DNA of 64,000 nucleotides, taken from Modestobacter marinus. GTDB taxonomy: Bacteria; Actinomycetota; Actinomycetes; Mycobacteriales; Geodermatophilaceae. The stretch is taken from contig NZ_JABGCH010000016.1 in the NCBI RefSeq assembly GCF_019799945.1, positions 53,557-117,556 on the forward strand, in the 5' to 3' direction. The position numbers were made by a program, and so were the translations under genes. Position 1 is the stretch's first letter. Each line of letters opens with the position of its first letter. Positions 1 to 7,199 of the stretch are shown in pieces. Under the pieces are notes generated by a model. The model made no database searches. It saw only the letters and a list, made by a program, of their open reading frames with translations, and was not told the origin of the DNA.

Positions 1-2
1 AG

Positions 3-1028
3 GGGCGCGGTCGGACGACCGCGCTGGCGGCGCTCGTCGTCTCCGAGGTGGTGGTCAAGTTCGGGGTCGGCCTGGTCCTCGTGTCCCGGTCACAGCCCTC
101 GGCTGGAGGCGCCCTGGGCGGCGCGCTCGCCGGGGCGTGCGTGCTCCTGGTGGCACTCGGGCCGGCGGCTCGGTGCATCGGTCTCCCGCGCTCGCTGCAC
201 ACCGACCGGAGCCTGTGGCGGGCTGCGGGGCGGATCGGAGTGCTCCAGGTCGGCGTGAGCGTCATCGCCTCACTGGACACCATCCTCGCCGCAGCTCTGC
301 CGAGCCTCCGCGGAGCGGCGGCCGGTTACCAACTGGCCTCCACGATCGGCAAGGTGCCGATGTTCATCTCGTCGGCCGTCTCGACCGCCGTCTTCCCCAC
401 GCTCGTGCCGGGCAACGCCTTCCGGGGACGTGTGCAGGCCCTGCGGTTGTACGCCGTCACGTCAGGGTTCATCTGGCTGGCGTTGCTCACCGCGCCTGGC
501 GACGTCATCCGTGGCGTCTTCCCGGCGGACTACGGCTCGATCACGCAGTGGTTGCCGTACACGGCATCGCTCGGTGTCGCGCTGGGACTGCTCAACCTCC
601 TGACGACCTTCGTGCAGAGCCGCACCACTCCGGGGCACTCACCTCCGTCGAGCGGGTTCACCGCCATCGCCTGGGCGCTGTCCTCGACGACGGCTGTGAT
701 GGTGCTCGGTGCCGCTCTGGACGGGGTCCGCGGGCTGGCGATCGGAGCCCTGTCCGCGGGCTGGCTGGCCGCTTGGCTCTTCGGCCTGCTCGCCACGGAG
801 CGGCGTGCGCTCGGTGCTGTGCCGTGGCGGAGATCGGGGAGGGTCCGCCGCGCCGTCCTGATGGCCGCCGTCCCCGCCGTCATGGTCGTCGCCCGTCCGG
901 TCCCGGCCCTCTGGTTCGCTGTGGTCCTCGCGGCCGCCTGTCTGGTGGCAGTGGCGGCCTTCCCGGAGTTCCGGGCCTTCGCCGACCGGGTCGGCCGCGG
1001 CGCGGCCCGGTCCGTCGGCCGACGGTGA
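3..1028 (+). CDS. Polysaccharide/oligosaccharide flippase (MATE-like), 5' end outside window
   Basis: Integral membrane protein of the polysaccharide-flippase type (MurJ/Wzx/MATE superfamily), expected to move lipid-linked sugars across the membrane. The frame is open to the first base of the window, so the gene begins upstream; the GTG at 48 is only the first start codon inside the window. About 340 residues are visible. Many hydrophobic helices are separated by short Arg-rich loops, including a conserved-looking stretch around 'GYQLASTIGKVPMFISSAVS'. A full member has about 400-500 residues, so roughly 100 are missing. It ends in an Arg-rich tail. It probably belongs to an exopolysaccharide cluster to the left. 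The family call is good; the substrate is unknown. Confidence 0.75.
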   Translation, partial: GRGRTTALAALVVSEVVVKFGVGLVLVSRSQPSAGGALGGALAGACVLLVALGPAARCIGLPRSLHTDRSLWRAAGRIGVLQVGVSVIASLDTILAAALPSLRGAAAGYQLASTIGKVPMFISSAVSTAVFPTLVPGNAFRGRVQALRLYAVTSGFIWLALLTAPGDVIRGVFPADYGSITQWLPYTASLGVALGLLNLLTTFVQSRTTPGHSPPSSGFTAIAWALSSTTAVMVLGAALDGVRGLAIGALSAGWLAAWLFGLLATERRALGAVPWRRSGRVRRAVLMAAVPAVMVVARPVPALWFAVVLAAACLVAVAAFPEFRAFADRVGRGAARSVGRR

Positions 1029-1105
1029 GAGCAAGCCGTCCGTCTCGGGGCAGGACCACCACCCGCGTGAGGCGCTGGACGCCGCCGGCCGGGCCGGCGC
1101 GTCCG

Positions 1106-1552
1106 TCACGGCGTGCGCGGACCTGCGGGGAGAGCTGCTGCGGGCGGCGCAGGAGTACGCCACCGAGGTGCGGACCGGCACCTTCCCGATGACCGCGGAG
1201 CACACCTCCGACCGAGCAGCAGCCCGTAGCCGACGGCGTTCGCCCCCACGGCCGTGACGTAGATGCCGACCTGCGTCCCGGTCGCGCCGACGTCGAGTCC
1301 CAGCGGGGCGAACACGTGGTGGCCGAGGAACCCGCCGTCGTAGCCGGGCTGCCCGGCCTGCGCCCGCAGCGCCAGCTCGAGGTCGGTGAGCGGGCAGTCC
1401 GCGCCGGCGAGGTTGACGGCGAGCACCGCCAGCGCGACCGGCGCGTGCACCAGCACGAACCGCGGCAGGCGCAGCGCGACCAGCGCGCCGGTCAGCATCA
1501 CCAGCACGACGACGCCGTGCAGCACGGCCACCGCTCCCGCGAGGACCCCCAC
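1106..1552 (-). CDS. DUF2784 small membrane protein
   Basis: A 148-residue protein. Residues 1-112 fit the DUF2784 pattern: an early helix containing LHGVVVLVMLTGALVALRLP, a central loop with CPLTDLE, then GG-FL-H near residue 75 and a last helix around residues 90-112. The function of this family is unknown. The final ~35 residues are Arg/Pro-rich, are not typical of the family, and lie antisense to the panB remnant, so the original stop codon was probably lost in the same rearrangement. The next gene, F420 reductase, is on the same strand 32 bp upstream. Confidence 0.7.
   Translation of the reverse strand: MGVLAGAVAVLHGVVVLVMLTGALVALRLPRFVLVHAPVALAVLAVNLAGADCPLTDLELALRAQAGQPGYDGGFLGHHVFAPLGLDVGATGTQVGIYVTAVGANAVGYGLLLGRRCAPRSSGRCRSAPRWRTPAPPAAALPAGPRTP
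1114..1213 (+). pseudogene. panB: Probable 3' remnant of panB (ketopantoate hydroxymethyltransferase)
   Basis: The plus-strand frame here reads ADLRGELL followed by YATEVRTGTFPMTAEHT. This closely resembles the C-terminal end of actinobacterial PanB, which typically finishes 'Y(A)xxVRxGxFPxxEHTF'. About 30 residues of a roughly 280-residue enzyme are recognisable. The sequence upstream of about 1110 in the same frame shows no PanB similarity, and the normal stop after EHTF is missing, so both ends are damaged. PanB would have made ketopantoate for CoA synthesis. The match is by memory of the family, so it is moderate evidence only. Confidence 0.45.
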
Positions 1553-1584
1553 GACCTACAGCGTGGCACCGCGGCGGCCCTTCG

Positions 1585-2280
1585 TCAGACGTCGGTGACG
1601 CGGATCCCGGCGTGCGCCTTGTACCGCCGGTTGACCGAGACCAGGTTGATGGTGAGCGCCTCGACCTGGCGGGCGTTGCGCAGCCGGCCGGCGTAGACCC
1701 CGCGCATGCCCGGCAGCCGCCCGGCGAGCGCCTGCACCAGGTCGGTCGCCTCCCGGCTGTCGCCCACGACCATCACGTCGCCGTCCAGGGTCGGGACGGA
1801 CAGGTCCTCGAGCAGCACCGCGGAGAGGTGGTGGAAGCCACCGACGACGGCGCTGTCGGGCAGCAGCGCGGCCGCCTGCTGGCAGACGCTGCCCTCGGGC
1901 ACGTCGAGCGCGTACGCACCGAGCTCGTCCCAGCCCATCGGCACCACGCAGTCGACGACGACCTTGCCGGCGAGGGGCGTGGCCAGCTCGGTCAGGGTCG
2001 CGGCGTGCCCGGCGTAGGGGACGGCGACGACGACCAGGTCCGCGGCCCCGGCGACGTCGACGTTCGACCCGCCGCGCACCGACACCTCGACCCCACCGGC
2101 CGCGGCGCCGGCCCGGACGGCGACCTCGGCGGCGACCTGCGCGGCGCGCTCGGCGTCCCGGGAGCCGAGCAGGATCCGCTGCCCCGCGGCGGCCAGCCGC
2201 ACGCCGAGCCCCCGGCCCTGCGGCCCCGTGCCCCCGAGCACGCCGACCACGAGGTCCTCCACCCCACGTCCGTCCGTCAC
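1585..2280 (-). CDS. npdG: NADPH-dependent F420 reductase (F420:NADP oxidoreductase family)
   Basis: A 231-residue Rossmann protein that transfers hydride between NADPH and coenzyme F420 in the cytoplasm. The N-terminus carries the family signature GVLGGTGPQGRGLGVRLA (about residues 13-30), followed by LGSRDAERA, a basic site expected to contact the NADP phosphate. Length fits the family (about 210-235). The C-terminal half has VGDSREATDLVQ, also usual for this group. The ATG at 2280 gives a 12-residue lead before the first strand. It is likely transcribed alone or with the downstream DUF2784 gene. A more distant Rossmann reductase is possible, but the GGTGPQG motif makes NpdG-type the best call. 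Confidence 0.82.
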   Translation of the reverse strand: MTDGRGVEDLVVGVLGGTGPQGRGLGVRLAAAGQRILLGSRDAERAAQVAAEVAVRAGAAAGGVEVSVRGGSNVDVAGAADLVVVAVPYAGHAATLTELATPLAGKVVVDCVVPMGWDELGAYALDVPEGSVCQQAAALLPDSAVVGGFHHLSAVLLEDLSVPTLDGDVMVVGDSREATDLVQALAGRLPGMRGVYAGRLRNARQVEALTINLVSVNRRYKAHAGIRVTDV

Positions 2281-2299
2281 GACCCCTCCTGCTCACGCT

Positions 2300-2321
2300 G
2301 GCACGCCCGGCCGGGCGTGCC
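2300..2321. terminator. 22-bp perfect palindrome, likely terminator
   Basis: An inverted repeat with arms GGCACGCCCGG and CCGGGCGTGCC and no loop bases. It lies about 50 bp beyond the stop of the small minus-strand gene at 2372 and just before the F420 reductase start. No U-tract is present, which is usual in such GC-rich genomes. Confidence 0.5.
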
Positions 2322-2371
2322 GCTCGCGACGATCATCCACGGCGTCCCGGCCGGGGACCGCCCGGCCCGGG

Positions 2372-2560
2372 TCAGCTCCGGCCCTCCTCCCAGGCCTCGT
2401 CCGCGGCGTCGGCCTGCTCGTTGCGCTCAGCAACCTTCTGCAGGGCGTGCTCGGCCTCGTGGCGCGTGGCGTACGGGCCCAGGCGGTGCCGTTCCGCGCA
2501 CCCGTCCCTGGTCTCGACCGCGTGGTGCTTCAAGCAGTAGAACCACGGTCCCTGCTCCAC
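2372..2560 (-). CDS. Small conserved actinobacterial protein (SPOR-like fold not proven)
   Basis: A 62-residue protein beginning VEQGPWFYCLKHHAVE. The pattern W-F/Y-CLKHH-VE...C....RLGPY.T...A..AL..V..RN is one I recognise from many actinobacterial small hypothetical proteins; no function is established. The GTG at 2560 is chosen because GGAGGGAG lies about 6 bases upstream, while the longer frame to 2611 adds only an Arg-rich stretch. The C-terminus is acidic. The two Cys and paired His could bind metal, but this is a guess. Confidence 0.65.
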   Translation of the reverse strand: MEQGPWFYCLKHHAVETRDGCAERHRLGPYATRHEAEHALQKVAERNEQADAADEAWEEGRS

Positions 2561-2725
2561 CGTCGTCTCCCTCCGTCGAGAGGCGGGTCCGCGCCCGCCT
2601 CGTGATCGCATGCCCCACCCGGACCCGCGTCACGCGTGGACGGTTCCCTGGTCCGGTGTCCGTTCCGGGAAGCGACGCACCGTCAGGGGGTTCTGCCGGA
2701 GGCCGCGCTACGGCATCCTCACGCC

Positions 2726-3895
2726 ATGGCGGGGGCTCACGCACCGGGCAGCAGGCACCAGTCGCGGGTCCCGGTCGGCGTCGTACCGGGGCACGACCAG
2801 CCGAGCCGGAGCGACAGCCGGCTGGTGGCCTGGTGCCTGGCCGGGCTGCTGGCGGCCGGGGCCGCCGTCGGCCTCACCAACCTGTTCGTCGAGGGCGTGC
2901 TGCGCGAGGGGGCCAGCCGCCCGGTCTACGTGGCCGCCCTCGGCGCCGCCGTCCTCACCGCCGGGTACCTGGTCTGGCGGCAGCGGGTCAGCCCGGCCGC
3001 GACCGCCGGCCTGGTCGCCCTCGGCGACGTGCTCTACGTCGTGATCGGCTGGTCGACCACCGACCCGCTCCGCTACGCGTCCCCGATCGGCCTGCTGTTC
3101 ACCTGCTTCGTCGCCGCATGGTTCCTGGGGCCGCGGGTCCTGGCCGTGCAGATGGTTGCGGTGGTCGGCGCCTGCTGGCTGGTGCTGGCCGACAACTACG
3201 ACGTCGCCGGCCAGCTGGCCGTCCAGGTCGCGGTCAACGCCGGCACGCTGGACGGCGCCATGGTCGGCATCTTCCTGCTGCGCCGGCGGGTGGAGGCGCT
3301 GCTCGCCGCAACCCTCACCCTCTCCTCCACCGACCCGCTGACCGGCCTGGCCAACCGCCGCTCCCTCGTCGAGCAGGCACCGCGCATCTGGAAGCAGGCC
3401 CGCCGCGACGGGCAGCGGGTCGCGGCGCTGGTCCTCGACCTCGACCACTTCAAGCAGCTCAACGACGCGCACGGGCACGCGGTGGGCGACGCCGTGCTGC
3501 GCGCGGTGGCCGACTCCCTGTCCGCCACGGTCCGCCCCGCCGACGTCCTGGCCCGCACCGGTGGCGAGGAGCTCGTCGTCCTCGGGCTGGTCGCCGACCC
3601 GGCCGAGGCCCGGCACCTCGCCGAGCGCCTCCGGCTGGCGGTGTCCGGCAGCAGCACCGGGCGCGAGCACCGGGTGACCGTCTCCATCGGCGCGGCCCTC
3701 ACCCGCCCCGCGGACGGCGACCAGCCGGCCGACGAGCTGTGGCGGCTGGTAGACCGGGCCGACGTGGCCATGTACGCGGCGAAGCAGGACGGCCGGAACC
3801 GGGTCCGCCTCGCGGCTCCGGGCGTCGTCGTCCCGGCACCGCGCCAGGCCTCCCGCCCCACCCGCAGCGCCGGACCGGCCGGGGGCGCGGCCTGA
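2726..3895 (+). CDS. Diguanylate cyclase with N-terminal membrane sensor
   Basis: A 389-residue protein predicted to make c-di-GMP from two GTP. Residues ~30-200 form about six hydrophobic helices, giving a membrane input domain. The GGDEF domain follows, starting at SSTDPLTGLANRRSL (about residue 205). The active-site loop reads RTGGEELVVLG, i.e. GGEEL in place of GGDEF/GGEEF; the two acidic residues are kept. An inhibitory I-site RPAD sits exactly five residues before it, so product inhibition is likely. The ATG at 2726 is preferred over 2636 because the longer form adds a non-hydrophobic region unlike the family. No partner gene is adjacent. Confidence 0.83.
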   Translation: MAGAHAPGSRHQSRVPVGVVPGHDQPSRSDSRLVAWCLAGLLAAGAAVGLTNLFVEGVLREGASRPVYVAALGAAVLTAGYLVWRQRVSPAATAGLVALGDVLYVVIGWSTTDPLRYASPIGLLFTCFVAAWFLGPRVLAVQMVAVVGACWLVLADNYDVAGQLAVQVAVNAGTLDGAMVGIFLLRRRVEALLAATLTLSSTDPLTGLANRRSLVEQAPRIWKQARRDGQRVAALVLDLDHFKQLNDAHGHAVGDAVLRAVADSLSATVRPADVLARTGGEELVVLGLVADPAEARHLAERLRLAVSGSSTGREHRVTVSIGAALTRPADGDQPADELWRLVDRADVAMYAAKQDGRNRVRLAAPGVVVPAPRQASRPTRSAGPAGGAA

Positions 3896-3944
3896 CCTCC
3901 CGGTTCTCCGGGCAGCGACCCGGCGGGTCTGCTTTCCTGCCCTC

Positions 3945-5282
3945 ATGACCGCGTCCGCACTCCGCCGCCTCGGCCTCCGCGACGACCCGGACCCCTCCCG
4001 GACGATGCCGCTGCCGCTGCGCGAGCAGGCCGACGTCCGGGACCGGTGGCTCTCCCAGCGCCTGCTGGACCTGCTGCCGGGGCTGATGGACCGGGCGGAC
4101 ATCGACCTCTGGGTGGTCGTGGCGCGGGAGTACAACGAGGACCCGGTCCTCCCGACGCTGCTGCCGGCGACCTGGCTTTCCGCTCGCCGGCGCACCATCC
4201 TGCTGTTCCACCGCAGCGACGACGGGGTCACGGCGGCGGCCGTGTCCCGCTATCCCGTGGGGCAGTTCCTGCCGGCGTGGGAGGCCGACGAGCAGCCCGG
4301 GCTGAGCACCGCACAGTCGCAGTGGGCCGCCGTCCGCCGGTTCGTCGACCAGGCCGCCCCACGGACGATCGGCATCGACGTGTCCGCGGTGTTCGCGCAC
4401 GCCGACGGGCTGTCGGTCACCGAGCACCGGCTGCTGCTGGAGGCGCTGGGCCCGCACGCGGAGCGGGTGGTGCCGGCCCAGGACCTCGTGGTCGGCTGGC
4501 TGGAGACCCGCCTGCCGGTGGAGATCGCCGTCCTGCACGCGATGAACCGGCTCGCGCACCAGGTGATCGACGAGGCGTACGCCCCCGCCGTCATCACCGC
4601 CGGGCGCACGACGGCCCTGGACGTCGCCTGGTGGATCCGGCAGCGCTTCGCCGACCTCGGGGTGGACGGCTGGTTCCAGCCCACCGTCGGCCTGCAGCGG
4701 GCCGGCGTACCGCTGACCGACGAGCGCGGCACCGTGCTGCCCGGCGTGCCCTACGACGCGGTGATCGAGCCCGGCGACCTGGTGCACTGCGACGTCGGCC
4801 TGTCCACCCTCGGCCTGACCACCGACACCCAGCGCAACGGCTACGTGCTCCGCCCCGGCGAGACCGGGCCACCGCCGGGGCTCACGGCCGCCCTCGCGGT
4901 CGGCAACCGCATGCAGGACCTCACCACGGCGGCCCTCCTGCCCGGGCGCACCGGTGACGAGGTGCTCGCCGCCGCGCGGGCCGCCGCCGCGGCCGAGGGC
5001 ATCGACGGCGACGTCTACTCCCACCCCGTGGGCGTGCACGGCCACGGCGCCGGGCCGGCGATCGGGCTGTGGGACCAGCAGGACGGCGTCCCCGGTGCCG
5101 GCGCCGCCGAGGTGCACCTGGACACCGTGTGGGCGCTGGAGCTCTGCGTGCGGGTGCCGGTGCCCGAGTGGGGCGGGCAACTGGTGCGGATGGCGCTGGA
5201 GCAGGGCATCGCGCTGACCGCCGCGGGCGTGGAGTACCTCGACCGGCGGCAGACCGAGCTGATCCTCATCCCGCCGGGGTGA
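3945..5282 (+). CDS. M24 family metallopeptidase (Xaa-Pro aminopeptidase-like)
   Basis: A 445-residue pita-bread-fold enzyme, predicted to cleave Xaa-Pro or related peptides. The N-terminal half is a creatinase-like domain with DLWVVVAREYNEDP near residue 50. Candidate metal ligands are present in the C-terminal half: Asp in HCDVGLSTLGLTTD (about residues 282-294), His in HPVGVHGHG (about 364) and Glu in WALELCV (about 399). Spacing fits family M24, although the glycine/GHGVG region is modified. The gene stands 49 bp after the diguanylate cyclase stop. Its 3' end overlaps the end of the broken channel gene on the other strand. Substrate is unknown. Confidence 0.78.
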   Translation: MTASALRRLGLRDDPDPSRTMPLPLREQADVRDRWLSQRLLDLLPGLMDRADIDLWVVVAREYNEDPVLPTLLPATWLSARRRTILLFHRSDDGVTAAAVSRYPVGQFLPAWEADEQPGLSTAQSQWAAVRRFVDQAAPRTIGIDVSAVFAHADGLSVTEHRLLLEALGPHAERVVPAQDLVVGWLETRLPVEIAVLHAMNRLAHQVIDEAYAPAVITAGRTTALDVAWWIRQRFADLGVDGWFQPTVGLQRAGVPLTDERGTVLPGVPYDAVIEPGDLVHCDVGLSTLGLTTDTQRNGYVLRPGETGPPPGLTAALAVGNRMQDLTTAALLPGRTGDEVLAAARAAAAAEGIDGDVYSHPVGVHGHGAGPAIGLWDQQDGVPGAGAAEVHLDTVWALELCVRVPVPEWGGQLVRMALEQGIALTAAGVEYLDRRQTELILIPPG

Positions 5283-5675
5283 CCCTGCCGCGGGCCGCGC
5301 CGAGCTCCTGCCGCAGGGCACGGACCTCCGCGGCCAGCGCGCGGACCTCCTCCCCCAGCTCGGCCTCGGCGGCGGCGTCGTCGTCGTCGTAGTCGACGAT
5401 CGACGCGTCCGGGGCGCCGCGCTCGGCGTCGTAGACGGCGAGGGATGCCATGAACACGACCAGCAGCGCGGTGAAGGTCACGTAGGTGGCGACCCGGCCG
5501 TGCAGGGACCGGGTGAGCCACCGGTCGAGCACCCGGGCGACCCGGATCAGGGACACGATCCGCAGCGGGCGCAGCAGCACCGCGAGGCGTCGATCCGGTT
5601 GTCCCGGACGAACCGCCAGCGGCGCCGGGCGAGCACCAGCCGCAGCAGGAGCGCACGAGGGCGTTGTCGCCGGGC
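5266..5675 (-). pseudogene. Wrecked voltage-gated potassium/ion channel gene
   Basis: On the minus strand one frame gives LRLVLARRRWRFVRDNRID (end of S2-S3), then a shift near 5588 leads to the frame AVLLRPLRIVSLIRVARVLD, an Arg-spaced S4 helix, followed by an S5 helix (YVTFTALLVVFMASLAV) and DAERGAP. The pore helix and the GYGD selectivity filter that should follow are absent; the frame goes straight into an acidic run and a coiled-coil tail (ELGEEVRALAAEVRALRQELG). S1-S2 are also missing. This is therefore a channel gene with a frameshift, an internal deletion and a lost 5' end. No functional product is expected. Confidence 0.72.
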
Positions 5676-5730
5676 ACGCCGGGAGGACACTCGGCTCGCA
5701 CGATCGCCGCGATCCGACACGGGAGGCATC

Positions 5731-6138
5731 GTGACCACCATCGACGACGTGACCCAGCTCGTGCGCGACTACGGCCGCCTGTGGGACGCCGACGCCCCCC
5801 GGGACCTGGTCGACCGGGTCCTCGCTCCCGAGGTCGTGGACCACGACCCGCAGCCCGGCCAGCAGCCGGGCCGGGAGGGTCTCCGGCAGGTGCTGGAGCT
5901 GTACCACGCCGTGTTCCCCGACCTGCGGCTGACGGACGACGACGTGCTGGTCTGCGCGGACCGGGCCGTACTGCGCTGGCACGCGACGGGCACACACGAG
6001 GGCGACCAGCTCGGCATCCCGGCCACCCACCGGGAGATCCGGTTCGCCGGCATCGACATCGTCCGGATCGAGGGCGGCCGCGTGGTCGAGCGCTGGGGGT
6101 ACGGCAACGACCTGCAGGTGCAGCAACAGCTCAGCTGA
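5731..6138 (+). CDS. SnoaL-like / ester cyclase family protein
   Basis: A 135-residue cone-shaped alpha+beta barrel protein. Typical pieces are RLWDADAPRDLVDRVLAPEVVDHDP near the N-terminus, LYHAVFPDLRLTDDDVLV in the centre and a GIDIVRIEGGRVVERWGY ending, all usual for the SnoaL-like polyketide-cyclase/limonene-epoxide-hydrolase fold. It would bind a small hydrophobic ligand; the reaction is unknown. The GTG at 5731 is preceded by GGGAGG at 5721, which fixes the start. It faces the ion-channel wreck and is convergent with the ChaB gene. Confidence 0.78.
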   Translation: MTTIDDVTQLVRDYGRLWDADAPRDLVDRVLAPEVVDHDPQPGQQPGREGLRQVLELYHAVFPDLRLTDDDVLVCADRAVLRWHATGTHEGDQLGIPATHREIRFAGIDIVRIEGGRVVERWGYGNDLQVQQQLS

Positions 6139-6143
6139 CCGGG

Positions 6144-6578
6144 TCAGGACCGGTCGCCGCGCGCCCTCGCGGTCGCCTTGTCGTTCGCCTTCTGGATGGC
6201 GTCGACCAGCTCGTCCTTGGTCATGCCGGAGCGACCGGGGACGTCGAGCTCCCGGGCGACCTCCATCAGGTGCTCCTTGGTGGCGTTGGCGTCGACGCCG
6301 CCCTTGGTCTCCCGGTCCGTGTCCCGGCCGCCCTCGGCCTGCGGGTCGCTGGGGCCCTTCCTGCCACCCTCCTTCGGCTGCCAGTGGTCGCCCACCTTCT
6401 CGTGGGTGTGCTTGACCGCCGCCCAGGCGACCTGGTTGGCCCGCTGCTCGTCGCCGTACTGCTCGGCGGCGGCGTCGTGCGCCTTGGCGAAGGTGCGCTG
6501 CGCCTTCTCGTCGGACCGCTGCAGGGTGCTGGGGATCTCGTCCTGCCGCGCGTCCCCGCTCCTGGTCGTCTTCGGCAT
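6144..6578 (-). CDS. ChaB family protein with Rho-N-like domain
   Basis: A 144-residue basic protein. Residues ~10-65 match ChaB (IPSTLQRSDEKAQRTFAKAHDAA, then QVAWAAVKHTHEKVGDHW). A polar linker follows, and residues ~100-135 match the Rho termination factor N-terminal / SAP-like helix pair (ATKEHLMEVARELDV...MTKDELVDAIQKAN). This combination is common in actinobacteria, usually in stress-related clusters, but its role is not established; Rho-N suggests nucleic-acid binding. ATG 6578 follows GAGGAGGGAC. The next minus-strand gene upstream starts at 6822, so the set may be co-transcribed. Confidence 0.82.
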   Translation of the reverse strand: MPKTTRSGDARQDEIPSTLQRSDEKAQRTFAKAHDAAAEQYGDEQRANQVAWAAVKHTHEKVGDHWQPKEGGRKGPSDPQAEGGRDTDRETKGGVDANATKEHLMEVARELDVPGRSGMTKDELVDAIQKANDKATARARGDRS

Positions 6579-6591
6579 CGGTCCCTCCTCG

Positions 6592-6822
6592 TCAGGGCAG
6601 GTCCGCGGTGTCCGCGGACTGCCGGTGCCCACCCTGGGCGTCGTCGGGGTCGGGGTGGATGGTCCGTTCCTCGGACTCGGCGAGGATCAGCTCCGCCTGC
6701 TTCTGCGGGTCGGCGCTCTCCCCGACCGCACGCTCCTCGGGCAGCAGCTGCGCCCGGGTCTCGACGTTGTGCTCGGTCACGTTCGCGTGCGCCTCGGCGG
6801 ACGGCTCCTTCATGTCAGGCAC
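6592..6822 (-). CDS. Small acidic hypothetical protein
   Basis: A 76-residue hydrophilic protein rich in Glu, Asp, Ala and Gln, with no membrane segment and no Cys. It contains EHNVETRAQLLPEERAVG and ends QSADTADLP. I do not recognise a family. The GTG at 6822 is chosen because AAAGGA stands about 7 bases upstream; an ATG nine bases further in (MKEPSAEAH) is an alternative. It lies 13 bp upstream of the ChaB gene on the same strand and is probably in the same transcript. Confidence 0.55.
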   Translation of the reverse strand: MPDMKEPSAEAHANVTEHNVETRAQLLPEERAVGESADPQKQAELILAESEERTIHPDPDDAQGGHRQSADTADLP

Positions 6823-6850
6823 GGTCAGGTCCTTTCGCACTGGTGTTGAC

Positions 6851-6906
6851 GGCCCCTCTGCAGGGGCCCGCCGCGAGCTCGCGAGCGGTGGGGGGCAGAG
6901 GGGTCC
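6851..6906. repeat. Palindromic repeat element, copy 1
   Basis: Outer arms CCCCTCTGC (6853-6861) and GCAGAGGGG (6895-6903) enclose a GC-rich body with the self-complementary centre GCGAGCTCGC. Read on the minus strand it aligns with the element at 33508-33556: CCCCT, then CCCCCCACC, then a CGC..GCTCG centre, then GGGCCCCTG, then AGGGG. It sits directly after the stop of the DUF2795 gene and could act as its terminator. Confidence 0.6.
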
Positions 6907-6910
6907 TTTC

Positions 6911-7168
6911 TCAGAAGCGCTGCTGCTCGGTGCCGAGGCCCAGTGCCTCGGCGACCTCCTGGACGTTGGTGAACTGCCGGTCGGCGGGGAGCCGGCGCAG
7001 CGCCGACAGGACGCCGTCCGGGGCGTTCGACTCCTGCGCCTTGCCGACCAGGGTGTCCCGGTCGGCCGGCCAGACCTCCTTGCCCAGCGCCGCAGCGATC
7101 GCGGAACGGCGCTCGACGTCGGCCGGGTCGGTGCCGGACGGGGTGGCGGGCTGGTGCGGATCGGTCAT
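6911..7168 (-). CDS. DUF2795 domain protein
   Basis: An 85-residue protein whose residues ~20-80 fit DUF2795: IAAALGKEVWPADRDTLVGKA followed by APDGVLSALRRLPADRQF and EVAEALGLG. The domain is a small helical unit of unknown function, frequent in actinobacteria, often next to stress genes as here. ATG 7168 is preceded by GAGAGGACC. The palindromic element at 6851-6906 follows the stop closely. It lies 31 bp downstream of the baeRF2 gene on the same strand. Confidence 0.8.
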   Translation of the reverse strand: MTDPHQPATPSGTDPADVERRSAIAAALGKEVWPADRDTLVGKAQESNAPDGVLSALRRLPADRQFTNVQEVAEALGLGTEQQRF

Positions 7169-7199
7169 GGGGTGCGGTCCTCTCATCGAACGGTCGGAG

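Noticed and set aside
1612-3948. Very long open frames antisense or out of frame to real genes (for example 778 codons here, and similar ones over tad, acnA and aceE)
   Set aside because: They are rich in Arg, Gly and Pro, have no family resemblance and overlap well-supported genes; expected from high GC with few stops.
5500-6138. Upstream extension of the SnoaL-like gene to a 212-codon form
   Set aside because: The extension crosses the ion-channel remnant, is Arg/Ser-rich and lacks a ribosome site, while GTG 5731 has one.
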